This document shows positions 42,147 through 51,305 of a stretch of DNA of 53,669 bases, in pieces. The stretch's first letter is position 1, and each line of letters starts with the position of its first letter. The notes beneath the pieces were generated by a model. That model ran no database searches. It was not told where the DNA came from and saw only the letters and a list, made by a program, of their open reading frames with translations. Source of the stretch: RGIG8244 sp045639325 (GTDB lineage: Bacteria > Verrucomicrobiota > Lentisphaeria > Victivallales > UBA1829); NCBI GenBank assembly GCA_045639325.1, contig JAZUCU010000050.1, forward strand, positions 1-53,669, read 5' to 3'. The translations under genes were made by a program, and so were the position numbers.

Positions 42147-42650
42147 TTACGGCATTCCAAGCAGACGTTTGAAGTTGCCCCCCAATACCAGACGCAACTC
42201 TTCTTCCGTCAGATTTTCCGACAAGACGCCGAAAAGATACATCCCCGCACTGCATACCGGCATATCAGAACCGAAAAGAAGTTTCTCTGCGCCGCAGACG
42301 TCGATTCCATAACGCAGCATGTTCCAGCGGTAAAAACCTGTTCCGGAAATGTCCATAAAAAGATTTTCGTATTCAGAGACCCATTGGAATCTCATTTTTG
42401 CACTGTCATCCCCCCACGGTGCGCCGGGATGAGCCAGAACGACTTTCAAGCCCGGACACTGTTCCAAAACGGGAACGACAGTTTGTCTGCAACCGCCGTC
42501 AAAACTGGCTGTCATGCCGAGTTTGCCAGCTTCTTTCAATATTTGTATCATGCCGGGAGAATTGTATTCACCTGTCTTCATCAAATAAGGCACCAATTCA
42601 CCAATCATACGGATTCCGTATTTTCGGGTGAAGGTATCATAATAAATCAC
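42147..42650 (-). pseudogene. Amidohydrolase-2-type metal hydrolase, 5'-truncated
   Basis: The 167 residues correspond to the C-terminal two thirds of an amidohydrolase_2 (PF04909) TIM-barrel. VVLAHPGAPWGDD has the metal His and LLFGSDMPVC the metal Asp, and the EEELRLVLGGNFKRLLGM ending is typical. The N-terminal strand with the HxH metal motif (normally MxIDxHxH) is missing. The frame begins at GTG 42650 with no usable ribosome site, five bases after the esterase stop; the first ATG is 14 codons inside. I read it as a gene cut at its 5' end. An active remnant cannot be excluded. Confidence 0.65.
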
Positions 42651-42655
42651 CTGTT

Positions 42656-44689
42656 TTATTTGACGTTTGAATAATCAACGCTGTCCGAACGGAACGGATA
42701 AGCGGGCAGCCCTTCCGCATTCTGCAAATTGCAATCGCCGCGGTATCCTGCGTATGCATAACGGACATAGCGGGGAGCTTTTACGGAAGGGGAACTTACC
42801 ACAACCGTTTTTCCGTCGATTTTTGCTTGAGCCCAGACGAATTTTTTGTCTGCACCTGCAACGGCAAATGCACCCGGAGCTTTGCCATCGGAAGTTTTAA
42901 GTCCGTTCTCCGCATATTTAAAGGTTACACGGATCGCATTATTTTCAGGCGTAGCGGATTCAAAAAGCGGTCCGCGGCTGACGATTTTTTTACCGTAAGC
43001 AATACGTTCCGCTTCCAGTGCAAGACGTTTGCCGACATCCTGTTTATTTGCAGGATGTGCGCCGACCATTTTGCCGATATCAATGGTGCAGGCAACACCG
43101 ACATTGGGAAGTTTCATCATCTGCAGCTGAATATCACGGGTCAAAGCATTGCCGTAAGGTTTGTTCGGATTGGAATTTTTCCAATCTTTCTGACCGGGAT
43201 AGCCGCGTCCTGCCAGCTGAGCGATCATAAAGGGCAATTCAGGCTCGTTCCATTTCGCGCGCCAGTCTGCGATCAGAGTTTTCAGCAGCGGATAATAGCG
43301 CATTGTGCCGATATTGGCACAGCCCTGATACCAGATGATGCCGCGGATCGGCAAACGTGTCCAGCCGTCAACCATACCGTTATACATTTTGGAATGGAAT
43401 TGATGAGTCACATACGGTTTCTGTATAAATTCCGGGGCAGCTTTTTTGGCAGTATTTCTTTTGGAACAGATGAATTCATCCTGCATTTTCCAATTTTTAC
43501 GTGCCGCAAATTTGTTTCTGCCGCAGCTCAATACCGTTTTGGTGCAAAGCTCATGCATCTGTTGTCTTGCGGCTGACGGATAAAAATATTCGCCGCGTAC
43601 AGTTATGACATTTTCCGCTTGTGCAGACGGGATTTCCATCTTGACTTTTTTGGTATCTTCGCGGTCTTCCGCATTCCAGGCAGCAATCCGTTTTCCGTTC
43701 AGGAAGATATCGGCTTTTTCTGCAATCTTCGGCATGGTGAGTGTAACGGTTTTGCCCTGCATTTGCGCTGGAAGAGTGAATTTGACACGGAACCAGCGGG
43801 TCAGGTACAATCTGGGGAACTGGAGTGTGGCAGCTTTCCATGCGGACTCATCAACATCGACCTTTGACCATGAAGCAGACTTTGCTTTTGCGGCGGCACC
43901 GGCGGATTCATATAATTTATGCCATTCTGCCATCTCTTTCGAGAAACGCTGCTGTTCCTGTTCTTCATATTTGATTCTTCCGGCTTCGTCAAAAGAATAT
44001 TTTTTGACCAGCTGAGAATCCCGGGTGGGACCGAATTTATGATATCCCTCATTGGAGATCCAGGGTTCGATAGCAGAACCGCTCCATGAAGCTCTGATGA
44101 GTCCGATCGGAACATCCAGGTCTTTGTGCAGTTTTCTGCCGAAAAAGTATGCCGTTGCGCTGAGAGTATGGGCGACTTCCGGCGTGCATTTGACCCAACC
44201 GCCAATGTTATTTGCCGGCATTTTTTTATTGAGAACGGCGGCGGATTTTTGTACAGCAAAACGCATTTCAGGATAATTTGCGTTGGCAACTTCCTGTTCG
44301 CAGTTTTGAGCACTCCAGTTTTCGACGAACTTTTTGCCAATGGGCATAGACATGTTGGATTGTCCGGAGCAAAACCAGACTTCACCAATGAGAACGTCAA
44401 CAAGTTTTATGGTTGTCTTGCCGTCTGTGACGCTGACTGTGTACGGCGTTTTTGAGGCTTTCATTGCCGGAAAAACGGCAGTCCACTTGCCTTGAGCGTC
44501 AGCCTCAACCGAAACAGTTTTACTGTTGAATTCGACAGTCACTTTGCTGTTCGGAGCGGCAGTTCCGAAAAATGAGATCGGCTTTTCCTGCTGCAACACC
44601 ATGTGTGAACCGAAAACAGGGTCCATTTTTACGGCTGCAAATATGATTGACGAAACAGTTATAAAAAGCAATGATAATAATTTTTTCAT
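42656..44689 (-). CDS. Sialate O-acetylesterase
   Basis: A 677-residue secreted protein (signal MKKLLSLLFITVSSIIFA). Block I WFCSGQSNMSMPIG carries the catalytic Ser in GQSNM. RASWSGSAIEPW, GIIWYQGCANIGTMRYYPLL and the later MIAQLAGRGY follow. The C-terminal ENAIRVTF and VRYAYAGYRGDCNLQNAEGLPAYPFRSD complete the SASA family pattern, with an inserted jelly roll (about 285-385). It should remove acetyl esters from sialic acid or other sugars outside the cytoplasm. GAGG precedes the ATG; the GH38 gene ends 16 bases upstream. A second, broken copy ends at 26397. Confidence 0.9.
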   Translation of the reverse strand: MKKLLSLLFITVSSIIFAAVKMDPVFGSHMVLQQEKPISFFGTAAPNSKVTVEFNSKTVSVEADAQGKWTAVFPAMKASKTPYTVSVTDGKTTIKLVDVLIGEVWFCSGQSNMSMPIGKKFVENWSAQNCEQEVANANYPEMRFAVQKSAAVLNKKMPANNIGGWVKCTPEVAHTLSATAYFFGRKLHKDLDVPIGLIRASWSGSAIEPWISNEGYHKFGPTRDSQLVKKYSFDEAGRIKYEEQEQQRFSKEMAEWHKLYESAGAAAKAKSASWSKVDVDESAWKAATLQFPRLYLTRWFRVKFTLPAQMQGKTVTLTMPKIAEKADIFLNGKRIAAWNAEDREDTKKVKMEIPSAQAENVITVRGEYFYPSAARQQMHELCTKTVLSCGRNKFAARKNWKMQDEFICSKRNTAKKAAPEFIQKPYVTHQFHSKMYNGMVDGWTRLPIRGIIWYQGCANIGTMRYYPLLKTLIADWRAKWNEPELPFMIAQLAGRGYPGQKDWKNSNPNKPYGNALTRDIQLQMMKLPNVGVACTIDIGKMVGAHPANKQDVGKRLALEAERIAYGKKIVSRGPLFESATPENNAIRVTFKYAENGLKTSDGKAPGAFAVAGADKKFVWAQAKIDGKTVVVSSPSVKAPRYVRYAYAGYRGDCNLQNAEGLPAYPFRSDSVDYSNVK

Positions 44690-44705
44690 AATTTTACCTC
44701 ATGTA

Positions 44706-46832
44706 TTATTGCAATTCGCGATTGACTCCGAATGTGGATTCCGAAATGCGGACGGGATCGGTTTGACGGTATATTTCCCGTCTGATATCTTCCTCTCCGG
44801 CATCACAGAGAATGGTTATTTCAAACTCATGGAACCCGAGATCGGTGACAGGATAGAAATGATTTTCCGGCGGGATATAAGGTTCATGATGTGCAAAATA
44901 CGGTGTGCGTATCAGCATCAGTTCCAAAGTTCCATCCTCTTTAACACAAGTTGAGAAACAATCTTCCGTTACAACAGAAAGGGAATGTTCCTCACCCTGC
45001 AGTTTTATTGCACGGAACAATGGATATTCTTCGCCATTCAAGCGGCGTGTGATTTTTCCGCCGGGAGTCTCTTCGATGCGTTTTTTGATCGGGAATGCAG
45101 GTTTTAAGATCATGCGTACCTGCGTTTGCGGCTGATTCCACAATAAACGCAAGCGCATACGCAACCCGTTGCAGTCCGCACATTTTCGGACTGCGACATC
45201 TATTCTGCCGCCATTGGAATGGAAAGAGCCCAGTTCTTCACAGACAAACGGCCCGGAAAAATGTTCACGGAAAGTTTCTGCCGTAAAAACATTTACTGCA
45301 CTTTCAGGGAATGATTTTATTTTGTGTGACCAGGTATCCGTGGTATCTTCTGCAGAAATAAATTTGATCGGTTCTGCCAGATATTCCGTATTCTGAAAGA
45401 TCAGTGAATTCAAGTCTTGATTTTCCACATTACGGATGGGAGCTACTTCCGCTTTCGGAGTTTCTCCTGTCAGATCCAAACGGAAAATTTTCCGTTCACC
45501 TGCTTTGAGTTCAGCAGGGAATATGATTTCAGCCTCACCGCGGATGGTGGCTGATTCGGATTGAATTTTCTGGAAGGGGACTTCATTTCCATCTTCATCC
45601 AGAAGTCTTCCGTTAGCAATGTCTTTAAGATTCGCAGCATACCGCCATGATATCCACGGCTCAAATCCGATCAGCGAATCAAACGTTTCTTTACCTGTAT
45701 TGTCGAGGATCAGACGCTGCATGGGATCCGGCGCAAGTTCCGATACATTTCTCTTGCGTATGGCATCGCTGACAGCATTGGCGGCAAGTGTTTTTGCCAG
45801 ACCGAGTGAATCATGGATACGACCGTAAGCAGAACGTATGGCTGTTCCCGCAAGAACGTCATGGAATGTGGCAAAAAGCAATTGTTTCCATGCCGTTTCG
45901 CTATCTTGTTCAGTCAGATATTTTTCAGCCTGAATAAGGCGGTTTTCCGTTACGGCGACATCTTTTTTGATGGCGCGATAAGCGCTGTAACATCCGATGG
46001 CATGATGTTTCAACTCTTCTTTGATTACAGGAAGTTCAATATTGGAACGGCGTATCTCTTCGCGAAGTTCATCAAAATAGTTGTCGGGATGATCGAAAAC
46101 AAGTTCCGCGCCTTCAATATTGTTCCATTGGCTTAACAGCAAATCGATCTCTTCCCGTTCCGGTCCTGCGCCATGATTACCGACACCACAGCAAACCATG
46201 ACATGTTTCAGATGACGGTCGCAGTCTCTGGCAATATTCGTTACCAACGGGATAATGGAACGCGGACTGGAATTATAACAGCCCATGACACGTGTAGTCA
46301 ATATTTCAGTGCCGCTCGGGGATAGCCAGCGGAAAACATTGCACGGGAGCTGCATTTCTCCGGTCGAAGGTCTGAGCATGACATAATTTATCATGCCTGC
46401 ACTGCGATAAAAATCGGGCAGATAGGAACTGTGTCCGAAGCTGTCAATATTAAATCCGGTTTTGATCTGTTCAATGCCGAATTTTTCTTTGAAATATCTG
46501 CATCCGATTTCTGCTTGGCGACGGTAGGTTTCTGCGGATGCAAGATTACAATCCGGCTGTACATACCACCCGCCGACTACATGAAGCCGGTTATTTGCAA
46601 TATGCTGCTTTATACGCTGAAATGTTGCAGGATCCAGTTTTTCAACTGTCTCATAAAACATGGATTCTCCGCGTATCAGGTGCAGCTCCGGATAATCATC
46701 CAGCAAATCGCAAGCAGTTCTTGCAGTTGCAATTATCTCATCAACGCCCTGTTCCAAATCCCAGAGCCAAATGGGATCAAGATGAGAATTCATCACGATA
46801 TGAACTTTGATTTTTCCGTCCATTTCTATCAT
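44706..46832 (-). CDS. Alpha-mannosidase, GH38
   Basis: A 708-residue protein with no signal peptide. The family motifs are VMNSHLDPIWLWDLEQG (zinc His17 and Asp19), VVGGWYVQPDCNLASAE and TGFNIDSFGHSSYLPDF. The last contains Asp130, the expected nucleophile and zinc ligand. VCCGVGNHGAGPEREE carries the last zinc His. The catalytic barrel is complete and the C-terminal beta domains are shorter than in lysosomal enzymes (usual size 850-1050). It should trim alpha-mannosides. Its ATG overlaps the FAD oxidoreductase stop by four bases, so the operon is tightly coupled. Confidence 0.9.
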   Translation of the reverse strand: MIEMDGKIKVHIVMNSHLDPIWLWDLEQGVDEIIATARTACDLLDDYPELHLIRGESMFYETVEKLDPATFQRIKQHIANNRLHVVGGWYVQPDCNLASAETYRRQAEIGCRYFKEKFGIEQIKTGFNIDSFGHSSYLPDFYRSAGMINYVMLRPSTGEMQLPCNVFRWLSPSGTEILTTRVMGCYNSSPRSIIPLVTNIARDCDRHLKHVMVCCGVGNHGAGPEREEIDLLLSQWNNIEGAELVFDHPDNYFDELREEIRRSNIELPVIKEELKHHAIGCYSAYRAIKKDVAVTENRLIQAEKYLTEQDSETAWKQLLFATFHDVLAGTAIRSAYGRIHDSLGLAKTLAANAVSDAIRKRNVSELAPDPMQRLILDNTGKETFDSLIGFEPWISWRYAANLKDIANGRLLDEDGNEVPFQKIQSESATIRGEAEIIFPAELKAGERKIFRLDLTGETPKAEVAPIRNVENQDLNSLIFQNTEYLAEPIKFISAEDTTDTWSHKIKSFPESAVNVFTAETFREHFSGPFVCEELGSFHSNGGRIDVAVRKCADCNGLRMRLRLLWNQPQTQVRMILKPAFPIKKRIEETPGGKITRRLNGEEYPLFRAIKLQGEEHSLSVVTEDCFSTCVKEDGTLELMLIRTPYFAHHEPYIPPENHFYPVTDLGFHEFEITILCDAGEEDIRREIYRQTDPVRISESTFGVNRELQ

Positions 46833-48142
46833 CCTTGTTTTCCGATTATTGCACCGATATTTTTCAAACGTGTTTGCAAATCCTTAATGGAAATATCACG
46901 GACATCGCCGTTATCTGCAAGACCTGCCGCGATACCAGCAGCCTGACCGGTAACAAAACACGCCGGCATGATTCTGACAGAAGCCTGTGCAATCTGATCG
47001 GCGGAGAGTGCTCTGCCGGGAACGAGCAGATTTTTCAAGCCTTTCGGAATCATGACACGATAGGGAATGCCGTAACTTTCGCCTTTCTGATATTTACTTG
47101 CAGCGAGGTCGATCAAAGCGGCATTCTGCGCCGTTGCATCCTTTGTTGCAGCGTGGCGGTCAACCGGATAACTGCAGCGTCCGATCTCGTCTTCAAAATC
47201 AGCACGGGCAAAATAGTCATTTGCCGTAAGCTGATATTCTCCAACGATTCTGCGGGTTTCACGGACACCCATTAACGCCGCAGTATTTACAAGTTCGGCA
47301 TTTTCATACCCCGGGACTTTGGTCCGGAAAAATTCTTCAAAAATATGAGCCTGACGACGCCCCTCAAAATAACATTCGGTCAAGCCGCTTTCATCCAGTG
47401 TATCTGCGCCGTAAACATGCCCGAGGTTGGTTCCCGATGTGGCAGGTGAAGTGCGTTTGATACAGGCAAGGTGATGTTCCATCAACGGAGCAGTATTGGT
47501 TTTCAGCAACTCATACCAGCAAGTATGGGGATAAATGCCTTTTTTGGCAGCTTGCGCCTCTTTTTCATAATCAATATTGGAATATTGACAGCACATTGTG
47601 GGGGCTTGTGTGTTGCCTTCGCTGTCACCATATTGATATTCTGCACCTGCCAGCATGGCGAGAAGACCGTCACCGGTTGCGTCGATAAACTGCTTCCCTT
47701 CAATCCGTTTCAATCCTTGAGAAGTAGCGGCGAGAACAGCATTTATTTTGCCGTCCGTAACCTCTGCTTCACAGATCTTGACATTGAAAAACACCTTGAT
47801 ATTTTTCTCTGCACGGATTTTTTCGTCAAGGAGATACTTGAGGATTTCAGGGTTGATTATCTGCCAGCCGTTATTGACATCCGATTTCATACGGCGGCAC
47901 ATTTCATCCAGTATTTCAGGGAAAATCCCGCCGTAAAGAACTCTGACACCGTCTGATGACGGGGCAAACATCGGAACGAGCCCCGATGTTGCCATCCCGC
48001 CGAGAGCCCCTGTCTGTTCCAGAAGCAGCACTTGAAATCCCTGCCGGGCAGCAGCAAGGGCAGCACCGATACCTGCCGGACCGGCACCGGCAATAACGAT
48101 ATCACTTTGAGCGAGGCACGGAAGCGAAAGTTTATCGATCAT
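46829..48142 (-). CDS. FAD-dependent oxidoreductase (PF12831 type)
   Basis: A 437-residue flavoprotein: DIVIAGAGPAGIGAALAAARQGFQVLLLEQ is the N-terminal FAD site. The FAD_oxidored family segments follow: GALGGMATSGLVPMF, FIDATGDGLLAMLAGAEYQYGD, ALMGVRETRRIVGEYQLTANDY and KGLKNLLVPGRALSADQIAQAS. The late RIMPACFVTGQAAGIAAGLA is also typical. These enzymes are common in carbohydrate operons of this group of bacteria, where they may oxidise a sugar or its derivative; the substrate is unknown. It is cytoplasmic. It overlaps GH38 by four bases. Confidence 0.85.
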   Translation of the reverse strand: MIDKLSLPCLAQSDIVIAGAGPAGIGAALAAARQGFQVLLLEQTGALGGMATSGLVPMFAPSSDGVRVLYGGIFPEILDEMCRRMKSDVNNGWQIINPEILKYLLDEKIRAEKNIKVFFNVKICEAEVTDGKINAVLAATSQGLKRIEGKQFIDATGDGLLAMLAGAEYQYGDSEGNTQAPTMCCQYSNIDYEKEAQAAKKGIYPHTCWYELLKTNTAPLMEHHLACIKRTSPATSGTNLGHVYGADTLDESGLTECYFEGRRQAHIFEEFFRTKVPGYENAELVNTAALMGVRETRRIVGEYQLTANDYFARADFEDEIGRCSYPVDRHAATKDATAQNAALIDLAASKYQKGESYGIPYRVMIPKGLKNLLVPGRALSADQIAQASVRIMPACFVTGQAAGIAAGLADNGDVRDISIKDLQTRLKNIGAIIGKQG

Positions 48143-48177
48143 AACGTTCTGTTTCCTTATGTTTCAGCGGTCAGAAA

Positions 48178-51100
48178 TTATTTGACCGCTTCGATCTTCA
48201 TCTCTTTGATTTTGATTTCACCGGGCTCGTTCTTGACCTTGTAAAAGTTAAGTACAGATTGGGCTTTCAAACGTTCTGCAGGAACAGTGAATGTATGTGT
48301 CTGCATATAATCAAATTTACTTCCCCAACCGTAATTTGTACGTTTGAGCTTCTGCCGTCTATTGTCATGCAGAATACCAAGCAGAGATTTATCAGTTGTG
48401 TGTACTTTCATCGTGATCTTCAGAGATTTTTCTGAAGCCGGCAGAGTGATGGTCAGGAAGCTGCCGGCTTTTTTGCATGAAAGGAGTCCGTCTTTGTCAA
48501 CAACAGAATCTTTGGAAATTCTTACGCCCGGAGTTTCTGTAAATTTGATTTCAGCAGGAACAGAAAGTACGGCTGGCTGTTTTGCAACTTTTGCAACTTT
48601 TGCAGCGTTGTTTTTTGCTTTCGGAGCAGTTGCCTGCTTTTTGCTTTTCTGGCTTCTCTTCTGATATGTGTCAAACCAGGCTTTCTGATCTTTTTCGAAT
48701 TTGAGACGATCTGCTTCCGTTGCCTCTTCCACCTTGATTGACTTGATATGTACCTGACCGCGTCTGGCAAGATTCATCAATTTCAGAGAAGATCTCATCC
48801 GTGTCAGGTCTTCCTTCGGAATATAGATGGTAAGTACAGGGAAATCGGCAGACCACACATAGCGCGGTGTTTTTACACTTTTCTCATGTGCGATATAAAG
48901 CCCGGCACCGTCTTTTGACTCAAATTCGATCGTTACCTTGAGCGGGTTGTCATACGTAAAAAGCCACAACGATGCAAACTGGATACTTTTTTGGCTGATC
49001 AATCCGTTTTTGGTGACTTTGGAGTCGAAATAGCGGAAGTTGTTGTACAGCGGGGAGAAGTCTTTGACGGAGTAAGGTATCATCAAAGTCGTTCTGCGGC
49101 GTGTGGATTGGTATGCCTGTTTGAAATCAGCGGGGATTTCTTTCAGATTGAAGGATTGTTCAAACAGCAACGCATCATTGAATTTATTCGAACCGATCTT
49201 TGATCCGGTACGGTAAGTACGGACAAATTTGACTTTGACAGGCTTTTCCAATTTATCATCAGCATAGATGTATTGACCTTCGAAGTCCGCACCTTTTTCA
49301 AATCTCGGCGGGACGAGTTCAAACCATTCTTTGCCGTCCAGGCTGCCCGCAATCTTGTAGTGGGCTTCGATCGTTCCGTATTGGTCGAGAACCGTTGTGA
49401 TACGATGGATTTCGCGCACTTCGGGGAATTCGATCTGACACCAGCCTTTCGGACCCGCAAAATGCCAATTCGTCTTAACATCACCGTCATAAGCATACTG
49501 GGCGATACTGTTGTACGCTGCCTGGGCAGTTGCGTTGATCATGAGGCGCAATCTCAACGGTTTGATCTCTCTCAAATAGAATCTGTTGAAGCGGGCAACA
49601 GATGCATTTGCTTTGAGGAAGTCCACCAAACTCTTTTCAACGGCATCATAAGACTCATCAATAAGGTTTGCCTTTTTCATGTCATTGTAATTGCGCAAGA
49701 TCAGATATTGGACATTGGTCATGGCATTCTGAACACGTTTCCGGTATTCGGGAGTATCTGCCAGAGCATAGGCTTCCTTGACAAGTTTGTAGACTTTTGC
49801 TGTGACTTCAGGACCCAGATATTTCGGAGTGCCGCTCAAAGGTCCTGCCATAGTAAATTTCCAGAAACCTTCCTTCTTATTTACTTCACGGTAGGTTTTG
49901 TAATATTCAGCAATTTTGGGACCTGCTTTTTCACCGAAAAATTCATTGCAGAAAGTCCGTTCCAATTCTTCGCCATTACATTCATCCGGATTCCACATGG
50001 CACGTGCAAGCAGCCAGCTGCGGAATGCAGCACTGTAAATACCAATATCTTCCGGGGCAGAGCCTTCAGGGAAAACACCTTCCGCACCGAGATCACGGAA
50101 CAATTTCATATTATCAATGTTCTGCAGATTGTCGGCATTGCTCATCAAACTGCCCATACAGGCAACATAATCCCAGATAAGAATGTGTTTTGCAACTTTT
50201 TTCCAGCCTTTGATGTCGCGGATAAGATCCTTCCCGCTTTCATTGCGCGGATCACTGTATGCCAGACCGAAACGCTGTCCCCACGCACAGTAATGAACGG
50301 CGACATTATCGTTAGCTTTGATATTTACAGGAGGACGTTTGCTGGAAAGATAGGCGAATGTCTTGAATATGACATTGGGAAACTCATCTTTGAGTGCACC
50401 GGAAACGCGGTTTGCAAATTCGGTCCAGTTGCCGCCAACACGATTCCCGTATTTGAGTTCTGCGGCTTTACAGTTTTCACATGCACAGTTACCTTCCGTA
50501 AAGTCTCCTTCTTCGATGCCGCAATAAGTGATATTGGGATTCGCCTTCAGATATTTTCTGGCTTCTTCGCTTACAATTTCTGCAAGTTTCGGATTGGTGA
50601 GACAGTAGCTCGCTGTGATGCCTGTTGCATTACCATGTCTGCGTTTGCCGCGCTGCAATGCATAGATGTCAGGGTGTTTTTTGAAAAATTTCATCGGGGG
50701 GATAAACTGACACAGATTGTGTGAAAATCCTCCCGGTCCGAAAAATTTCGTGAATCCATATTCCACCGGGAACTTGTTGGAAATGGAATTGACATTGATA
50801 AGATTACGTGCGGCAAATTTATCGTCATAACACAAAAGCATACGTGATGCAAATGCCGGTTTGCCAAGATGATCTATGTCACCCAGATCAACACTTGTTT
50901 TGCGGGGAACATATTCAACGGAAGGTGTCAGCCAGTGAACGCCGAGTTTGCGGTCAAGAAACCAGTAAGAACCGTACAGCACACCGCGCGGACGGCCGCC
51001 GGAAATCGTGAGAGAACCGTCTTTCTGACTTTTAATGCGGAATTCTTCCGCGCCGAGTTTTGCATCATATTTAAGAATGATTTTTTTGTTTGCAGATGCG

Positions 51101-51279
51101 GGAGTATAGGCACCGAATATCTTTTCAAGATAGGTGCGCAGTTCCATTTCTGCCGTTTTTTCTGCAGGAATCGGATTTGCAATATCCATTTCCACTTTTG
51201 TTGATTTGTCAATGACGGTACCACCGAATACGGTTGCAACGATACCGGCAAAAACAAGCGCCAATAAGACTTTTTTCAT
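48178..51279 (-). CDS. Secreted DUF4838 protein with galactose-binding-like domain
   Basis: A 1033-residue protein with signal peptide (MKKVLLALVFAGIVATVFG). Residues 20-120 are the beta/alpha domain found before GH20- or GH67-like barrels (ELRTYLEKIFGA, ISGGRPRGVLYGSYWFLDRKLGVHW). The large middle part is DUF4838, with GIEEGDFTEGNCACENCKA, VFKTFAYLSSKRPPVNIKANDNVAVHYCAW and HILIWDYVACMG. The segment from about 585 to 690 (NSIAQYAYDGDVKTNWHFAGPKGWCQIEFPE) is an F5/8-type discoidin domain. A further beta domain with a lysine/alanine-rich linker ends it. It is presumed to be a glycoside hydrolase on complex glycans. Confidence 0.85.
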   Translation of the reverse strand: MKKVLLALVFAGIVATVFGGTVIDKSTKVEMDIANPIPAEKTAEMELRTYLEKIFGAYTPASANKKIILKYDAKLGAEEFRIKSQKDGSLTISGGRPRGVLYGSYWFLDRKLGVHWLTPSVEYVPRKTSVDLGDIDHLGKPAFASRMLLCYDDKFAARNLINVNSISNKFPVEYGFTKFFGPGGFSHNLCQFIPPMKFFKKHPDIYALQRGKRRHGNATGITASYCLTNPKLAEIVSEEARKYLKANPNITYCGIEEGDFTEGNCACENCKAAELKYGNRVGGNWTEFANRVSGALKDEFPNVIFKTFAYLSSKRPPVNIKANDNVAVHYCAWGQRFGLAYSDPRNESGKDLIRDIKGWKKVAKHILIWDYVACMGSLMSNADNLQNIDNMKLFRDLGAEGVFPEGSAPEDIGIYSAAFRSWLLARAMWNPDECNGEELERTFCNEFFGEKAGPKIAEYYKTYREVNKKEGFWKFTMAGPLSGTPKYLGPEVTAKVYKLVKEAYALADTPEYRKRVQNAMTNVQYLILRNYNDMKKANLIDESYDAVEKSLVDFLKANASVARFNRFYLREIKPLRLRLMINATAQAAYNSIAQYAYDGDVKTNWHFAGPKGWCQIEFPEVREIHRITTVLDQYGTIEAHYKIAGSLDGKEWFELVPPRFEKGADFEGQYIYADDKLEKPVKVKFVRTYRTGSKIGSNKFNDALLFEQSFNLKEIPADFKQAYQSTRRRTTLMIPYSVKDFSPLYNNFRYFDSKVTKNGLISQKSIQFASLWLFTYDNPLKVTIEFESKDGAGLYIAHEKSVKTPRYVWSADFPVLTIYIPKEDLTRMRSSLKLMNLARRGQVHIKSIKVEEATEADRLKFEKDQKAWFDTYQKRSQKSKKQATAPKAKNNAAKVAKVAKQPAVLSVPAEIKFTETPGVRISKDSVVDKDGLLSCKKAGSFLTITLPASEKSLKITMKVHTTDKSLLGILHDNRRQKLKRTNYGWGSKFDYMQTHTFTVPAERLKAQSVLNFYKVKNEPGEIKIKEMKIEAVK

Positions 51280-51305
51280 AGTTGATCTCCTTTATATTAT
51301 GACTC

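Noticed and set aside
41800..42255. Short frames in the 530-base gap between the carbohydrate loci
   Set aside because: No start sites, no homology recognised, and composition like non-coding DNA.
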